This document shows, piece by piece, positions 1-9,895 of a stretch of DNA of 17,612 nucleotides; the stretch's first letter is position 1; every line of letters starts with the position of its first letter. Source of the DNA: Pleurotus djamor (taxonomy: Eukaryota; Basidiomycota; Agaricomycetes; Agaricales; Pleurotaceae); NCBI GenBank assembly GCA_029747585.1, contig JAPEVF010000927.1, forward strand, positions 1 to 17,612. The letters are read 5' to 3'. The position numbers and the translations under genes are program-made. The notes beneath the pieces are model-generated. The model worked only from the letters and a program-made list of their open reading frames with translations. It ran no database searches and was not told the origin of the DNA.

Positions 1-494
1 CCCCAACGATGACTTGTGTGACCGAGCGATTGGCATTTCGACCGTATCGTAGAGAAAGAGCTGAAGAGGGTAATAAGTACACCGTTTGTTGAGGATCAAA
101 GAGGGACGTACCTTCGACGACCTCGAGCCCAGCTTCCATATGTACTCCTTACCATCCGGTCCAACAAAGACTCGGTGCCTTCGCAAACATGTCTGTCATA
201 ATCATAAACAAAGATGAACGAAAGAAGTCCTCACCTCCACGCAAATCCAACACGGCGGAATAACTCCCCGACACTCATGCTCCTGCCTTTGAACTTCACA
301 ACCGTAGAGCCCATCCTATGCCACTCAATTTCCGCCAGAACCTGACTCTGCTCGACGTTAGATGAGACTTTGGATATCGTTGATACGCGGTTCTCAAGCA
401 CATGAAATGGAGTCTCAACGGCGTAGGTCAATTCGCCTGAGTCGGAGGAGAAAGTTGTGTTTCGCGGGTCGCTTTTAGACTGGATGAGTTGCAT
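1..494 (-). CDS. DUF6593-like protein, 3' end cut off by the window edge
   Basis: Three exons on the minus strand give an open protein of about 129 residues: 494-235, 178-112 and 60 to the left edge. The introns are 179-234 (56 nt, GTGAGG...AAG) and 61-111 (51 nt, GTACGT...CAG). Exon 1 begins MQLIQSKSDPRNTTF and holds ETPFHV, TTISKV-like ISKV and LAEIEWHRM. Exon 2 reads HRVFVGPDGKEYIWKLG after the join, and exon 3 reads LFLYDTVEMPIARSHKSS. This order (NTTF, EIEWHR, VFxGPDGKEYxWKLG, PIARxH) is what I know of the basidiomycete DUF6593 family, whose function is unknown. The start is the first ATG ahead of the conserved block. The exon 2 acceptor was chosen because it alone keeps the GPDGKEY frame; a nearer ACAG site breaks it. 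Confidence is high for coding and family, none for function. Confidence 0.85.
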
Positions 495-830
495 GATGAC
501 GGTTACTCAGGAGGGGGCGTTGCTTCAACGCGATGATGGAGCCTTCGTCGTCACCATTTGATCGCACTGGTAGGGGTAATAGGAGATCACTCCTATAATC
601 ATAAAGAGTGACACGAATTCGGCCGTAGGCGACCAAGCCGTCAGTCAGATTTTGGGCATCAACCACAGATCTCAGCTCTTATAGAGTGAGTCGTCTATCA
701 CACAGGATGTGATATGTACAACTTCAAGAAGTGGCCGTCGTGCCCATCAGCACGTGAGTAGAAAAAGGACGCGTGGTTACAGCGTGGACGTTCTCACAAA
801 TCTCCAAGTTCCTTCCCACCACTACTCTAC
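495..830. promoter_or_regulatory. divergent intergenic region between DUF6593-like gene and F-box A
   Basis: 336 bp separate the two start codons, so this stretch must hold both promoters. It contains the TATAAGAG above and a perfect CACGTG palindrome at 751-756, 75 bp before the F-box A ATG. CACGTG is the classic binding core of bHLH factors; whether one binds here is inference. A minus-strand frame at 475-666 has no recognisable motif and lies in the expected 5' leader of the DUF6593-like gene, so I do not call it a gene. Confidence 0.4.
676..683 (-). promoter_or_regulatory. possible TATA box of the DUF6593-like gene
   Basis: TATAAGAG reads on the minus strand 182 bp before the ATG at 494. 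It resembles the TATAARRR boxes ahead of other genes here. The distance implies a longer 5' leader than for the others, so the assignment is weak. Confidence 0.3.
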
Positions 831-2435
831 ATGGTAAGAGTTCGCGTTCGATAGTGCGTCGACCATGTGCTCAATAGGACTGCTCAGGCAATCGCAACCG
901 ACTTCGCTGCTCAGAACCTCGTCGACGAAGAAATCGTTGCAGAAATCAAACAACATACAGCTCGAATCAAGGCCTTAAAAATCCGCCGCAACTCGTACTG
1001 CGCCGTAAATCGACTCCCAGACGATGTCTTGAAGACCATCCTTCTCTTTGTCAAATCGCAAGCCGAAATGTCCGCATCATCCCGCATGTTCACGTCTCGA
1101 CCATACTCTCAATGGGTTGTATTATTGAGCGTTTGCTATGCCTGGCATGACCTCATCATGGATGACCCACGATTTTGGTCGACGATAAACCTGAATACCC
1201 TCCATGCTCCTAGGATGTTGGACCTTTCAAAGTCAGCACCTCTTGAGATTCAGCTCAGGGTCCATACCAATGCTGGAGAAGGCCTTTGGTCGCTGGTCAC
1301 CCGTGCCATATCTCAAAGCCATCGACTCAAACGGCTCGAAATGCACCTTCCCGATTCTACTGCCCTGTCGACATGTTTCAACCTTATCGCAGCCAACTCC
1401 GCGCCACATCTCGAACTACTAAGTATCGTAGTTGACACGGAGACGGGTGATGTTTCTTGGGCGGTTTGGTCCACATTGCCGTCGTTGCGGTGGCTGGATC
1501 TCTATCAAGCTCCCTTACCACTGATCACACATTTCGAGTCCATGCCGCATCTCACTCGCCTCAACATCACCCTGAGTGGCAATACCGACCAGCGTGTCAC
1601 TGTTCCTTGGCTTCTTAGAACGCTCAACTTTCTTCCAAACATTCAAACCCTGTCCATCTCTAGTTTGTACGGCCCAAGTGTTGATCCCACTGCTCAACAG
1701 GTATCTCTCCCCTCCCTACGCACCCTTGGCTTGTGCTCAGGCGATGCTACGACCCTCAGTATCCTCAACAATCTCACCCCTCCGCCCTCCTCCAGCATTA
1801 GTATATACTACGAGGTCGTTGAAATCGATTCCTTGAGAGTCACGGATCTGACGGGCCTAAAATTAGCCATGTCACGAATCTCATCACCTGCGACGTCCAT
1901 ACATGCCGTGGACATCTCGTTCTGCGGAATCTTTGAACTTACCATTCATCTTCGGGAAGACGGACCTGATCCTGCTCGCTTCTTGAGCCCATGCATTTAT
2001 TGTTCATTCCCTTCGCTCCCCGAAGAAGATACCCACATCTTTCTGAAACTTTGCGAGGTGATTCCTCTCGCTGAAATCTCGTCGCTCTCGCTCAGCTGGA
2101 TGTCACCGACTCACGGACTCTCGTTCATCCCATCCTCTCCGAAGGTGAAAACTCTTGTCCTACACCACTGTGACATACAGGTCCTGCGAACCCTCAACAA
2201 ATCTAACCTCGCAACTCATCCGCCCAACCCTGAGCTACGGTACATCCTCTTTCAAGATACTTGCTTTTATAACAGGCGAGGGCACAAGAATGGGATGTAT
2301 GTTGTGCTGCGCAATATTCTGCGCGAGAGGAAGCAGTACATGATACCTATAAAGAAGGTGACGTTCGAAGGGTGTGAAATTAGGGAGTCTCAGGTTAAGT
2401 ATCTTCAAGAACTTGTTGAGGTGGTTCGAAAGTGA
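831..2435 (+). CDS. F-box protein, paralogue A (516 aa, two coding exons)
   Basis: The coding sequence is ATG at 831-833, intron 834-887 (54 nt, GTAAGA...CTCAG), then exon 888-2435. After the Met come a charged probable coiled-coil helix (residues about 12-36), the block KIRRNSYCAVN, an F-box at about 44-101 (LPDDVL, then a spaced WVVLL, CYAWHDLI, DPRFWSTI), a long leucine-rich middle, and a conserved C-terminal block with PPNPEL, FQDTCF and ILRER. F-box proteins bind Skp1 in SCF ubiquitin ligases and select substrates through the rest of the chain; that role is assigned by family. The start was set by comparison with paralogues B and C, where the homologous N-terminus also begins right after a splice acceptor. 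The in-frame GTG at 867 lies inside the intron. The substrate is unknown. Confidence 0.88.
834..887 (+). other. intron immediately after the start codon of F-box A
   Basis: 54-nt GT-AG intron, donor GTAAGA directly after ATG, acceptor CTCAG ahead of GCAATCGCAACC. The closer AG at 876-877 would break the frame. Its position matches the first introns of F-box B and C. Confidence 0.75.
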
Positions 2436-2536
2436 AACTTGCGTTTGCATTTTCGCAGTTACGGTTGCGCATAAAGATCCCTACTCATTGTGCCTATTTT
2501 ACTATACAAGAGACGACCGTGTATGTATGAACTCGT
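2436..2536. other. 101-bp convergent 3' spacer
   Basis: F-box A stops at 2435 and the minus-strand YGS-repeat gene stops at 2537. The gap is too short for two ordinary untranslated tails without overlap, so the two transcripts probably overlap at their 3' ends. I see no clear AATAAA in it. Confidence 0.6.
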
Positions 2537-3659
2537 TTAGAAACCTGTAGGTGCCGGTGTCAACTCAAAACATTGTCAATCAAGGGAAGCAGGGGACGTA
2601 CCGCCAAATTTACCTCCACCGAACTTCTTCAACCCCTCACGGAGACCGTCACCGATCTTTTCAGCGGTGTCTTCGTCCTGGGGAACCGAAATCAGGTAAG
2701 TATCGGGTTGAAGAGACTCAAGAACGAGGAGGCGGAGGAGAAACAAACAAACAGCAAGGAAGGAGACTTACGAGATTGTACCCAGCCTTCTTCGCAGCGT
2801 ACTCAACACCCTTGTCGATGTAGTCGTCCTCCCTCTTCGAGGACGAATTATTGTTAGACGATCCGTACGACGAGGAGTTGTTGTTGTTGGATGATCCGTA
2901 CGAGTCGTCATCGTTGCTCGAGGAGTTGTTGTTGTAGGAAGAGGAGTCGTTCTTGTTGGAGGAGTTGTAGTCGGACGAGCCGTAGGAGGTGTTATCGGAG
3001 GAACCGTACGAATTAGAATTAGAGTTAGAGTTGGAGTTGGAGTCGTTCTTGGATGATCCGTAACTGTCGTTGTTGGAAGATCCATAGGAGTCGTTATCCT
3101 TCTTTGAGCCGTAGTTGTTATCGTTGTTGGAAGAACCGTACGAGTCGTTGTCCTTCTTCGACCCGTAGCTATTCTCGTTATCGTTGGAAGAACCGTACGA
3201 ATTGTTATCCTTCTTCGACCCGTAGCTGTTATCGTTATCCGAAGACCCGTACGAATCGTTCTTCTTCTTCGACCCATACCCCTCGTCATCATCGTTCCTC
3301 CCAGAACCATACGAGTCCCCGCTGTTCTTGTTCTTGTTCGATCCGTAGCTGTCGTTATCGTTGCTGGAGCCGTACGAGTTCTCATTCTTGTTGTCGCTCC
3401 GGCCAGAACCATAGCTATCGTTGTTGGAAGAACCGTAGTTGGAAGAACCGTAGGAATCGTTGTTGCTGGACCCATAACGACCGTCGTTCGAGTTAGACGA
3501 CCCGTACGAGTTGGAATTGTTGTTGTCATTGTCGCTACGGTTGTATGAGCTGGAGTTGTTGTCGTTCCGATTGGACGACCCATAAGAGTCGTTGTCACCG
3601 TCCCGACGAGAGCCGTAAGAATTCTCGTTGTCGTTGTCGTTATCGCGATCTCTGGGCAT
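2537..3659 (-). CDS. Ser/Asn/Asp/Gly/Tyr-rich YGS-repeat protein (323 aa, three exons)
   Basis: Exons on the minus strand are 3659-2772, 2677-2602 and 2544-2537, with introns 2678-2771 (94 nt, GTAAGT...CCCAG) and 2545-2601 (57 nt, GTACGT...TACAG). The protein starts MPRDRDNDNDNENSYGS and carries about 23 YGS units set in N, D and S, some followed by KK. It lacks hydrophobic segments and a signal peptide, so it should be cytosolic or nuclear and largely disordered. The last ~45 residues change character: DDYIDKGVEYAAKKAGYNL, then DEDTAEKIGDGLREGLKKF and a Gly/Lys/Phe end, which looks like one or two amphipathic helices. Such low-complexity-plus-helix proteins are familiar in mushroom genomes, without known function. 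The start was chosen because the frame upstream contains the TATA box. Overlapping frames on both strands are shadows of the repeat. Confidence 0.8.
2860..3630 (-). repeat. degenerate tandem repeat encoding SYGSSNND-like units
   Basis: The basic coding unit is SYGSS plus 3-10 Asn/Asp/Ser residues. Between about 3060 and 3280 a higher-order repeat is seen: a YGSS unit alternates with a YGSKK unit, the KK blocks lying about 54-57 nt apart. A separate hexamer run of six GARTTR-like units at 3010-3045 codes for alternating Asn and Ser. Confidence 0.8.
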
Positions 3660-3778
3660 GCTGGGGAATGGAAAGGAGGTGAACGGGCTCGACGCGAAAG
3701 GTGGGTTAAAGGTAACGGCGAAAGCGAAGAAGGGAAAGAGCAGTTGAGTTTCTGGAGATGAGGTGACACCGTGCCGTA

Positions 3779-3786
3779 TCTTTATA
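3779..3786 (-). promoter_or_regulatory. TATA box of the YGS-repeat gene
   Basis: TATAAAGA reads on the minus strand 120 bp upstream of the ATG at 3659, followed by a pyrimidine-rich leader ending CCCCAGC before ATG. It lies inside the upstream extension of the reading frame, which argues that translation begins at 3659. Confidence 0.65.
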
Positions 3787-5918
3787 CCCCAGATGCCCTG
3801 GAGGCTGGTCATGGGAGCCGGACAGGAACATCATTAATCATAGTCGTCGCTGAGATTGCCCTTGTACGCTCCCATCGCATGGTCCCCAAAATAGACCATC
3901 CTAGAACGCAGTCTGAAATAGGCCAAAACGCCAACCTGTGACCTCGCTTTCCGTCCGAATAGCTTGCATTTGACAGATGAGATCATCGAAATGGGAGAAC
4001 GGTGAAACCTCACCGGTACGCTAGTCCAAGTCCGTGGCTTGTCTGCCTCCTACCTCGTACAGAAGTACAGATTAGGCTTCACAGCATCCATGAGATGTGA
4101 CCATGCCATTTCTTCTAAAGTTCCATGAATGGCCATCAACGTGGGTGAACGACGAAATTGGACGTTGTGGACCTGACGTTTTGCTCAGCCACCACCCTCG
4201 TTTCACATGTCGACTGCAAAAGCTGTGGTTGCCGATGTAACGCAGCCCGCAGCACATCATAGACAAATGCGCGGATGATAAATGAGGATCGAGGGGATGA
4301 AAATTATGGATTTCTAACGGTGCTTTCGTGATGTATGGAGAGCAGATAAAGATTCCAACCTGAGAAGGATCCGTGATAAGGTCAGCTTTATATCCGTCCA
4401 GTGAAGACAGGCTCAGCCGCTCGTCCAGCCAAGGCACTTCGAAGTCCTGTGGGGATCTACAATGACTGAGTCGGTTCGGAGGGGTCATCTCGATGGTGTT
4501 TGATGGGACGCGAATAGCAGGAATTCTGATGATGCGGAGTTGGAGAAGGCTCGGTTGCAGCCCGAAATGAAGCCCAGATAAGTAGACTTCTAGATTGTAG
4601 GAATAGGATGTCTCAAAAAATTCACGATGCTATGCCATAGATGGTCAGCNTTTTTTCGCGCAGCCTTAGTTGAGCCTCAGGAGTCAGCGCTTCAGCGCCG
4701 ACTTCGAGCTTCCGAGATGGATGCAATTGTACAAAGTACCCGTTCATTATGGCTCGAAGTGAAGGCACCAAGAGTTTGATACTTACCAAACAGCTTAGAA
4801 CGGCTATCAGAGCTCACCAGGGTAACATTCCCTCCGTCCAAAAAGCTGCTCTAGGGTTGACTCCTATCGATCAGGAGGGGTGTAAGCGCTCAAACGTCTG
4901 GTTCGCCATGTGCATGAACCTCGATCTTCCTTCCAACTTCTTGCACGGAACCTCTCCCCGCGTGAAAACCTTGACTTCAACGCGAAGATGGATTGAGAAA
5001 CCCGAGGAGCCTGCAAGGTCTCTAATCGCTTTGTCTGCTCGTGGTTCAAAGTGTCGCTTAGAGTCATTTTCTCCCATGCGATAGGTCGTGTTTCGTCTTG
5101 GGAAAAGACTGAGATCGCTCCATCTGTGTCTTCTGAGCTAAGCCATAGTGGTTCAAACTGTCTAGTCTCAATTGCCTCGGGATGGGACACTCTACTCTTG
5201 AATCAAACGGTCTGAATGTCTCAAGCCGGCTATTCAACACTGCAGCGGTACTACACGGGCTTCGATTCAGTCCGAGTACGTACGAGTCCAGTCTACCACT
5301 TTCTCTTTGGCGACTCTCCCAGTTCTCCGTTGACAAAGTACCCCATCGCATGAGCATCAGTATTTGAAAATCGGTACGTCTTTTCTTACACCCTCGTCCT
5401 CTTCTTTCATTAGCCGATCCATATCAAGACCGAGCTGACTCCCATCCTATCGGCGGTCGATTGACTCTGGAAAGCTTTCACTTCGTCCCCGTGAGAGGTA
5501 GTAGAAGGTCGGTCCCAGTCAACAACGGATTCGGTCGTACTTACATCCCGCCTTGTTCATCCTCTTAGCGTTGAGTCACCTTCCGCGGAATGTTACTCTA
5601 CCCCCCAGGAGCTTTATCTTTACCTGTACCAGTGCTCTCAGCTCGAACGGTCATAACAGGCCCTGTGACTATTGGTCCGACTTTCCACAGGACCACAGCC
5701 GTCGAATCTCTGCCTCTCTGCCCGCAAAAGCTAGTGATGCAGAAATTCCACGGGTAGTGGTTATACTAAGCTATCCTGGTGCGAGTTGAGAATGGATCGG
5801 CATTATTTGATGTTACAATTCGCATTTGTACTTGGGGAATGGAGGAAAGGGGCACGTCGGTGTACGAAAATCTGTCACCGGCGCTCTCTTGGATCACGAC
5901 TCTTCTTCTAACCACCAC
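3787..5918. other. gene-poor interval between the YGS-repeat gene and F-box B
   Basis: About 2.1 kb with no recognised gene. It holds one 138-codon minus-strand frame (4072-4488, listed separately), a pair of overlapping minus-strand frames at 4871-5190 that look coding but are out of frame with each other, and short plus-strand frames at 4749-5084, 5553-5789 and 5826-6101 without motifs. One undetermined base lies at 4650. The promoter of F-box B must lie at its right end; no TATA box is visible there. Confidence 0.5.
4072..4488 (-). CDS. unrecognised open frame, 138 aa, doubtful
   Basis: An ATG-started frame of 138 codons on the minus strand. I recognise no domain. The stretch DFEVPWLDERLSLSSLDG and a Cys/His-rich middle (MMCCGL, SFCSRH) are the most protein-like parts. 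No TATA box, signal peptide or membrane segment is seen. It is longer than most chance frames here but not long enough to be convincing. Confidence 0.2.
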   Translation of the reverse strand: MTPPNRLSHCRSPQDFEVPWLDERLSLSSLDGYKADLITDPSQVGIFICSPYITKAPLEIHNFHPLDPHLSSAHLSMMCCGLRYIGNHSFCSRHVKRGWWLSKTSGPQRPISSFTHVDGHSWNFRRNGMVTSHGCCEA

Positions 5919-7531
5919 ATGGTGAGGGCGTGTCTTCGGTTTCAGAGTGGTTCCACACTAATACTACCTACTCTATATAGGCTGTCACAACCGACTTCGC
6001 TGCTCAAGACCTTATTGATGAAGAAATCGCCGCCGAAATCCAACGACACAAAGAACATCTCCAAGCCCTCAAAATTCGCCGAAACGCACACTGCGCCGTG
6101 AATAAACTTCCAAGCGACGTCTTGACATATATACTACTTTTCTGCAAGCTTCACGCTGAAGCAATATCCAGCGAACACGACGCATTCAGCCGTCAAGCTT
6201 ATTCTCAATGGATTGTGCTATTGCGCGTCTGTCATTCTTGGCACGATCACATCATGCAAACCCCACGTTTCTGGTCTACGATCAACTTACACTCACCCCA
6301 AGCTCGGAACATGTTCGCCCGCTCGAAAGCAGCTCTCCTTCGAGTTCAAGGCAATTCCTTTCCCGAAACCATTTCACCTCCCTGGCCATTAGTGCAACAC
6401 ACCATATCTCAAAGTCCACGCCTTCAACATCTTTCCTTGTATTTTTCCGACTGCAATGCGCTTTCGCAGGCTCTTACGCTTATCCCGCCGGATACCTCTG
6501 CGCCTCATTTGGTAAAGCTTGAAATAACGGTTGAAGAGGATCTGGGGGAGTTTTATGGTCGTTTTTGGGAGAACTTGCCATCTCTACGATCACTTTCCCT
6601 GGATGGATTTCCCTTGCCGTTGATTCAGCCGCATTCCATACGTTGTTTGACGCATCTGAGGATTGGTCCCTCCTCTCTGGGAGTTGCGATTCCTTGGCTT
6701 CTCGGAGCCCTCGAAGCCCTGCCGAACATCGAAGACCTCAATATCTCAGATCTAGACGGCCCACTGGTTGGCTCCGACTTCCCGTCGGTCTCTCTTCCCC
6801 ATTTATCAGTTTTCCGCATCGATTCTGTCTACCCTTCCACTCTCAACATCCTTGATTATCTCGTCGTCCCATCCTCATCCCGAATTGAGCTGGCCTACGG
6901 CACTATCGCAACCACTGACTTGCAGGAAACGGATTTGTATGCTCTCAAGAACGCGATCATGCGAATCGTATCATCAGCATCGTCCGTAAAATCCGTCAAA
7001 ATCTCGTTTGACGATGTCTTCGAGATCACAGTCTACCTTCCGCAGGATACTTATGATCCTCCTGATTTTGGGACACCTTCCATCTATTGTGCGCTCCCTA
7101 TACTCTCTGGGGACGACATACCCACTCTTCTGCGACTCTGCAAGCTAATTCCTCTCCATAAAACTTCAACACTCCTACTCTGCGGATTCACTGCTACTCA
7201 CGTTGGCGAAGGACACCTCTCCTTCATCCCATCTTCGTCCAGTTTGCACACACTCATTCTAGACAGCTGTTCGGTTCAGGTCCTCCAGCAGCTGGTTATG
7301 CCCCGCAACGTCGTACATCCGCCTAATCCTGAGCTGGAGTGTATTCACTTCATCGATACCTCGTTCCACAACAAGAAAGGACCTTATAATATGTACATCA
7401 CCTTGGGTAACATCCTTCGCGAGAGGAAGCGGCGTATGATGCCCATTCAGACGGTGGCACTGGAGGGGTGTGATATCGAGAGCTGGGCGGTAAGGGGTCT
7501 TGAGCAACTTGTTGAAGTACAAGTGCTGTGA
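5919..7531 (+). CDS. F-box protein, paralogue B (517 aa, two coding exons)
   Basis: ATG at 5919-5921, intron 5922-5980 (59 nt, GTGAGG...TATATAG, branch-like CTAAT near 5958), then exon 5981-7531. The N-terminus reads AVTTDFAAQDLIDEEI, then a charged helix and KIRRNAHCAVN. The F-box spans about residues 44-102 (LPSDVL, WIVLL, CHSWHDHI, TPRFWSTI). The leucine-rich middle is strongly diverged from A and C, while the C-terminal block with PPNPEL, IDTSFHN, NILRER and MMPI is kept. By family it should link Skp1 to a substrate in an SCF ligase. A reading that begins at the GTG at 6098 would lose 40 conserved residues. No internal stop or frameshift is seen, so the gene looks intact. Confidence 0.88.
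5922..5980 (+). other. intron immediately after the start codon of F-box B
   Basis: 59-nt GT-AG intron following ATG. Donor GTGAGG, acceptor TATATAG ahead of GCTGTCACAACC. It leaves the same 39 codons between acceptor and F-box block as in A and C. Confidence 0.78.
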
Positions 7532-9839
7532 TGCTGATGGTGCTCTCTCTCTGACCCTCATTCACGCTGTAGGTAATAGAATCGTTTCATCGTTTCATCG
7601 TTCCCTTCCTTAGGAGAGCCTCCTGTTCGTTCAAGGAGCTTTGACACATGCGGTGTAAGCGCCCAAACGGTTTTCTTCCGCCATCAGCTGGCCATGTTAG
7701 TCGAGGACAACGACGCTTTCTATCACACCCACCCTTCGAACCCCCGTCTTGCTTAGACGAATGCCGTGAGGCTCAAGACTCAATTAACAACGAATCACAG
7801 TTACTTGGCCTTCAATTTCTCCGAGGACCCTCATCTTCCTGGAACTCTTGTGGTAGAGTAAGTGAGTACGGTACCATTCCTCTTGGCGACGAAGCTCATT
7901 CGCACCCTCGCTCATTCCAGACACCAGAACGATACCTTTTCATGCGAAGCCCTCTACTGTACGCGCTCCTGATGGATGATCCTTCCCACCTGGCAGCATC
8001 AGCGTTTCCGAAATTTGGGCGATGAGCCAGGCTTTTCCACTGCATTTTCATGGGGGTAGATGGTGACGTCGGTTCTGTAGTATAGGAAGAGTCGAGTATC
8101 TTTCTTTGCTGAGTATGGCGTCATCTTTTGCCCTCTACGCAGTCTCTGACTGGACGTTTCTCACAGGTCTGACGTGATACAAGATCGCGCTCTCCAACTC
8201 ATTCCGCTCTTCTTCACGAAACCCAGCTCATCCGTTTCGATACTGCAAGGCACTACGCGTACGGCTCGCTCATCTGCGTGCTCCGTGACTTCAACTGCAC
8301 GATGCTGGCTTGCCATGCTGGCCCGAGAGGACGGCATGTTTTCCTGGGGGCGCCACGGAGTGGAGCACGACGAAGACTGTGCAATTACTCCGAGCAATAC
8401 GGCGATTTTCGTTACGCATCTTCCCTCCAGGTACTACCACCCACCATCTGTTCTGACGATATCCATACACAGTCTCCGCCCAAACCGACTTNCCCCCCTT
8501 CTTCGTGTTAGGTCACAGTGGGTACTGGTTGGGTGCGCAGACTTTGGCTGGTAGTCGCTGTGGAGACGTTTGCGGGTGCAATATTAGACGTGATGGTCGA
8601 GGCTGACGATGAAGATGCCGAAGAAGATGCCGAAGAAATAAACCTCACGTACCCTCCCTAGAGAAGTCCCTCTCCTTCGAATACAACGAACTGGAACCCT
8701 TCTTCATTTCCTGTGCCCAGCCTCTTACCTGGTCCCCATCATACAACCTCTCGGCGCCACTATCTCTGCAATACGGAGCTTTCTACGCTTTGTGAGCTTT
8801 CCCCTCTCGACTTTCCCAGTGAAGGACACCGGATTTCAAGGTCCAGATGACGTCGAGGTGGAGGTACCGTGAGCATGAAGCAGAACGCAGGATATATAGG
8901 CCGGCGAAGACGACGAAGACTACTGGCTTGGTGAGACTATGCATGATCTTCAAGTCTCGACGTTCGCGCGTCGCTACCTCCGCACGTTCCCACAGATATG
9001 CACCCTGTCGTACCGCGATACCTGCTGCGACGGCGTCGACCTAGTCTTGTCGACGCGATACATCCCAGGCGGTAACCCATGTCCCACTGTTGTGCTACTG
9101 TCATTTCGGTTTTCTTCGGGAACGCAAGAGCGGTTATCTGGTGTAGGGTGTTCTGCACCTGGGAACTGAGATGTCTCATCCAACTGTGGTCACTTCCGCT
9201 GGGAACGACCTTCGGCAGCGTTGCGCCCCAAGTAGCCCATGCCGTGGAAGAGGAGGATCCCCCCTCACTCCCTCATTGTCACCATACGTATCAACAACGC
9301 TGGACTTTCCTTATACATATCATCGCATACGGTTTCCTCTCCTCTCATCATTTTGCGGACTCTTTGCTACCAGTTCAAAGTACGACGGACGCTGTTTGTA
9401 TTCCTTGCTTGCTGTGTTCCCTCATTCTCCCTGATCTTTCTTGATATTTACCTTCAAATTCGGACATCGACGAACAGGCTGCTTTTCTCTTGAGTCCCCC
9501 CCGCGCTGTCAGGCGCTATACTCTATGTTCTGTTCTCATCAACTTTGACAACATGACGTCTCTTACGCTGTGGTTCTACTTTCAACCGAGGAACAAACGT
9601 GGTTGGGAAGCTCTGGTCGGATTTGTCTCAGGTCGCTCCAGCCTTCAACAGGCTCTCGCGTGCGACAAATGGAATGTTCTGTGCCCTCAACGCGGAGCAA
9701 AGGCCAGTCAGCGTGGCTGAACATATGCTCAATCCCCCTCTAGAGACATCCATTTATACCATTGAGAAGCAGAGGAGATGGCAAACAGGCGAGCAGGAAG
9801 CCAAGCATTCCGGCCCGTTCCTGAGAAACGACTCACGAG
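7532..9839. other. gene-poor interval between F-box B and C with coding-like fragments
   Basis: About 2.3 kb without an intact gene. Several plus-strand stretches read like protein but sit in different frames or hit stops: about 7618-7860 (broken by TAG at 7754-7756), 7918-8025, 8510-8660, 8665-8797, 8910-9170 and 9560-9840. Splice-like sites (GTAAGT near 7859, TATATAG near 8900) occur, yet I could not join them into one frame. None matches a family I know. One undetermined base is at 8492. I treat this as possible gene remains, not a gene. Confidence 0.4.
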
Positions 9840-9847
9840 TATAAGAA
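9840..9847 (+). promoter_or_regulatory. probable TATA box of F-box C
   Basis: TATAAGAA 56 bp ahead of the ATG at 9896. The same octamer occurs on the minus strand ahead of the first BTB gene. It predicts a very short 5' leader. Confidence 0.5.
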
Positions 9848-9895
9848 GTGTGTGCTGTGGACGCAACCACAGCTCACTCTCCTTCTCATTACGAC

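Noticed and set aside
475..666. Minus-strand 63-codon frame as an upstream exon of the DUF6593-like gene
   Set aside because: The family start lies at 494, no splice joins the frames, and the stretch falls in the expected leader.
867..887. Start of F-box A at the in-frame GTG
   Set aside because: It lies inside the predicted intron, is not ATG, and its extra residues have no counterpart in paralogues B and C.
2768..3769. 333-codon minus-strand frame rich in Thr, Arg and Pro
   Set aside because: It is the shifted frame of the YGS repeat; repeat DNA is open in several frames. The plus-strand Ser/Arg/Cys-rich frame at 3053-3496 was rejected for the same reason.
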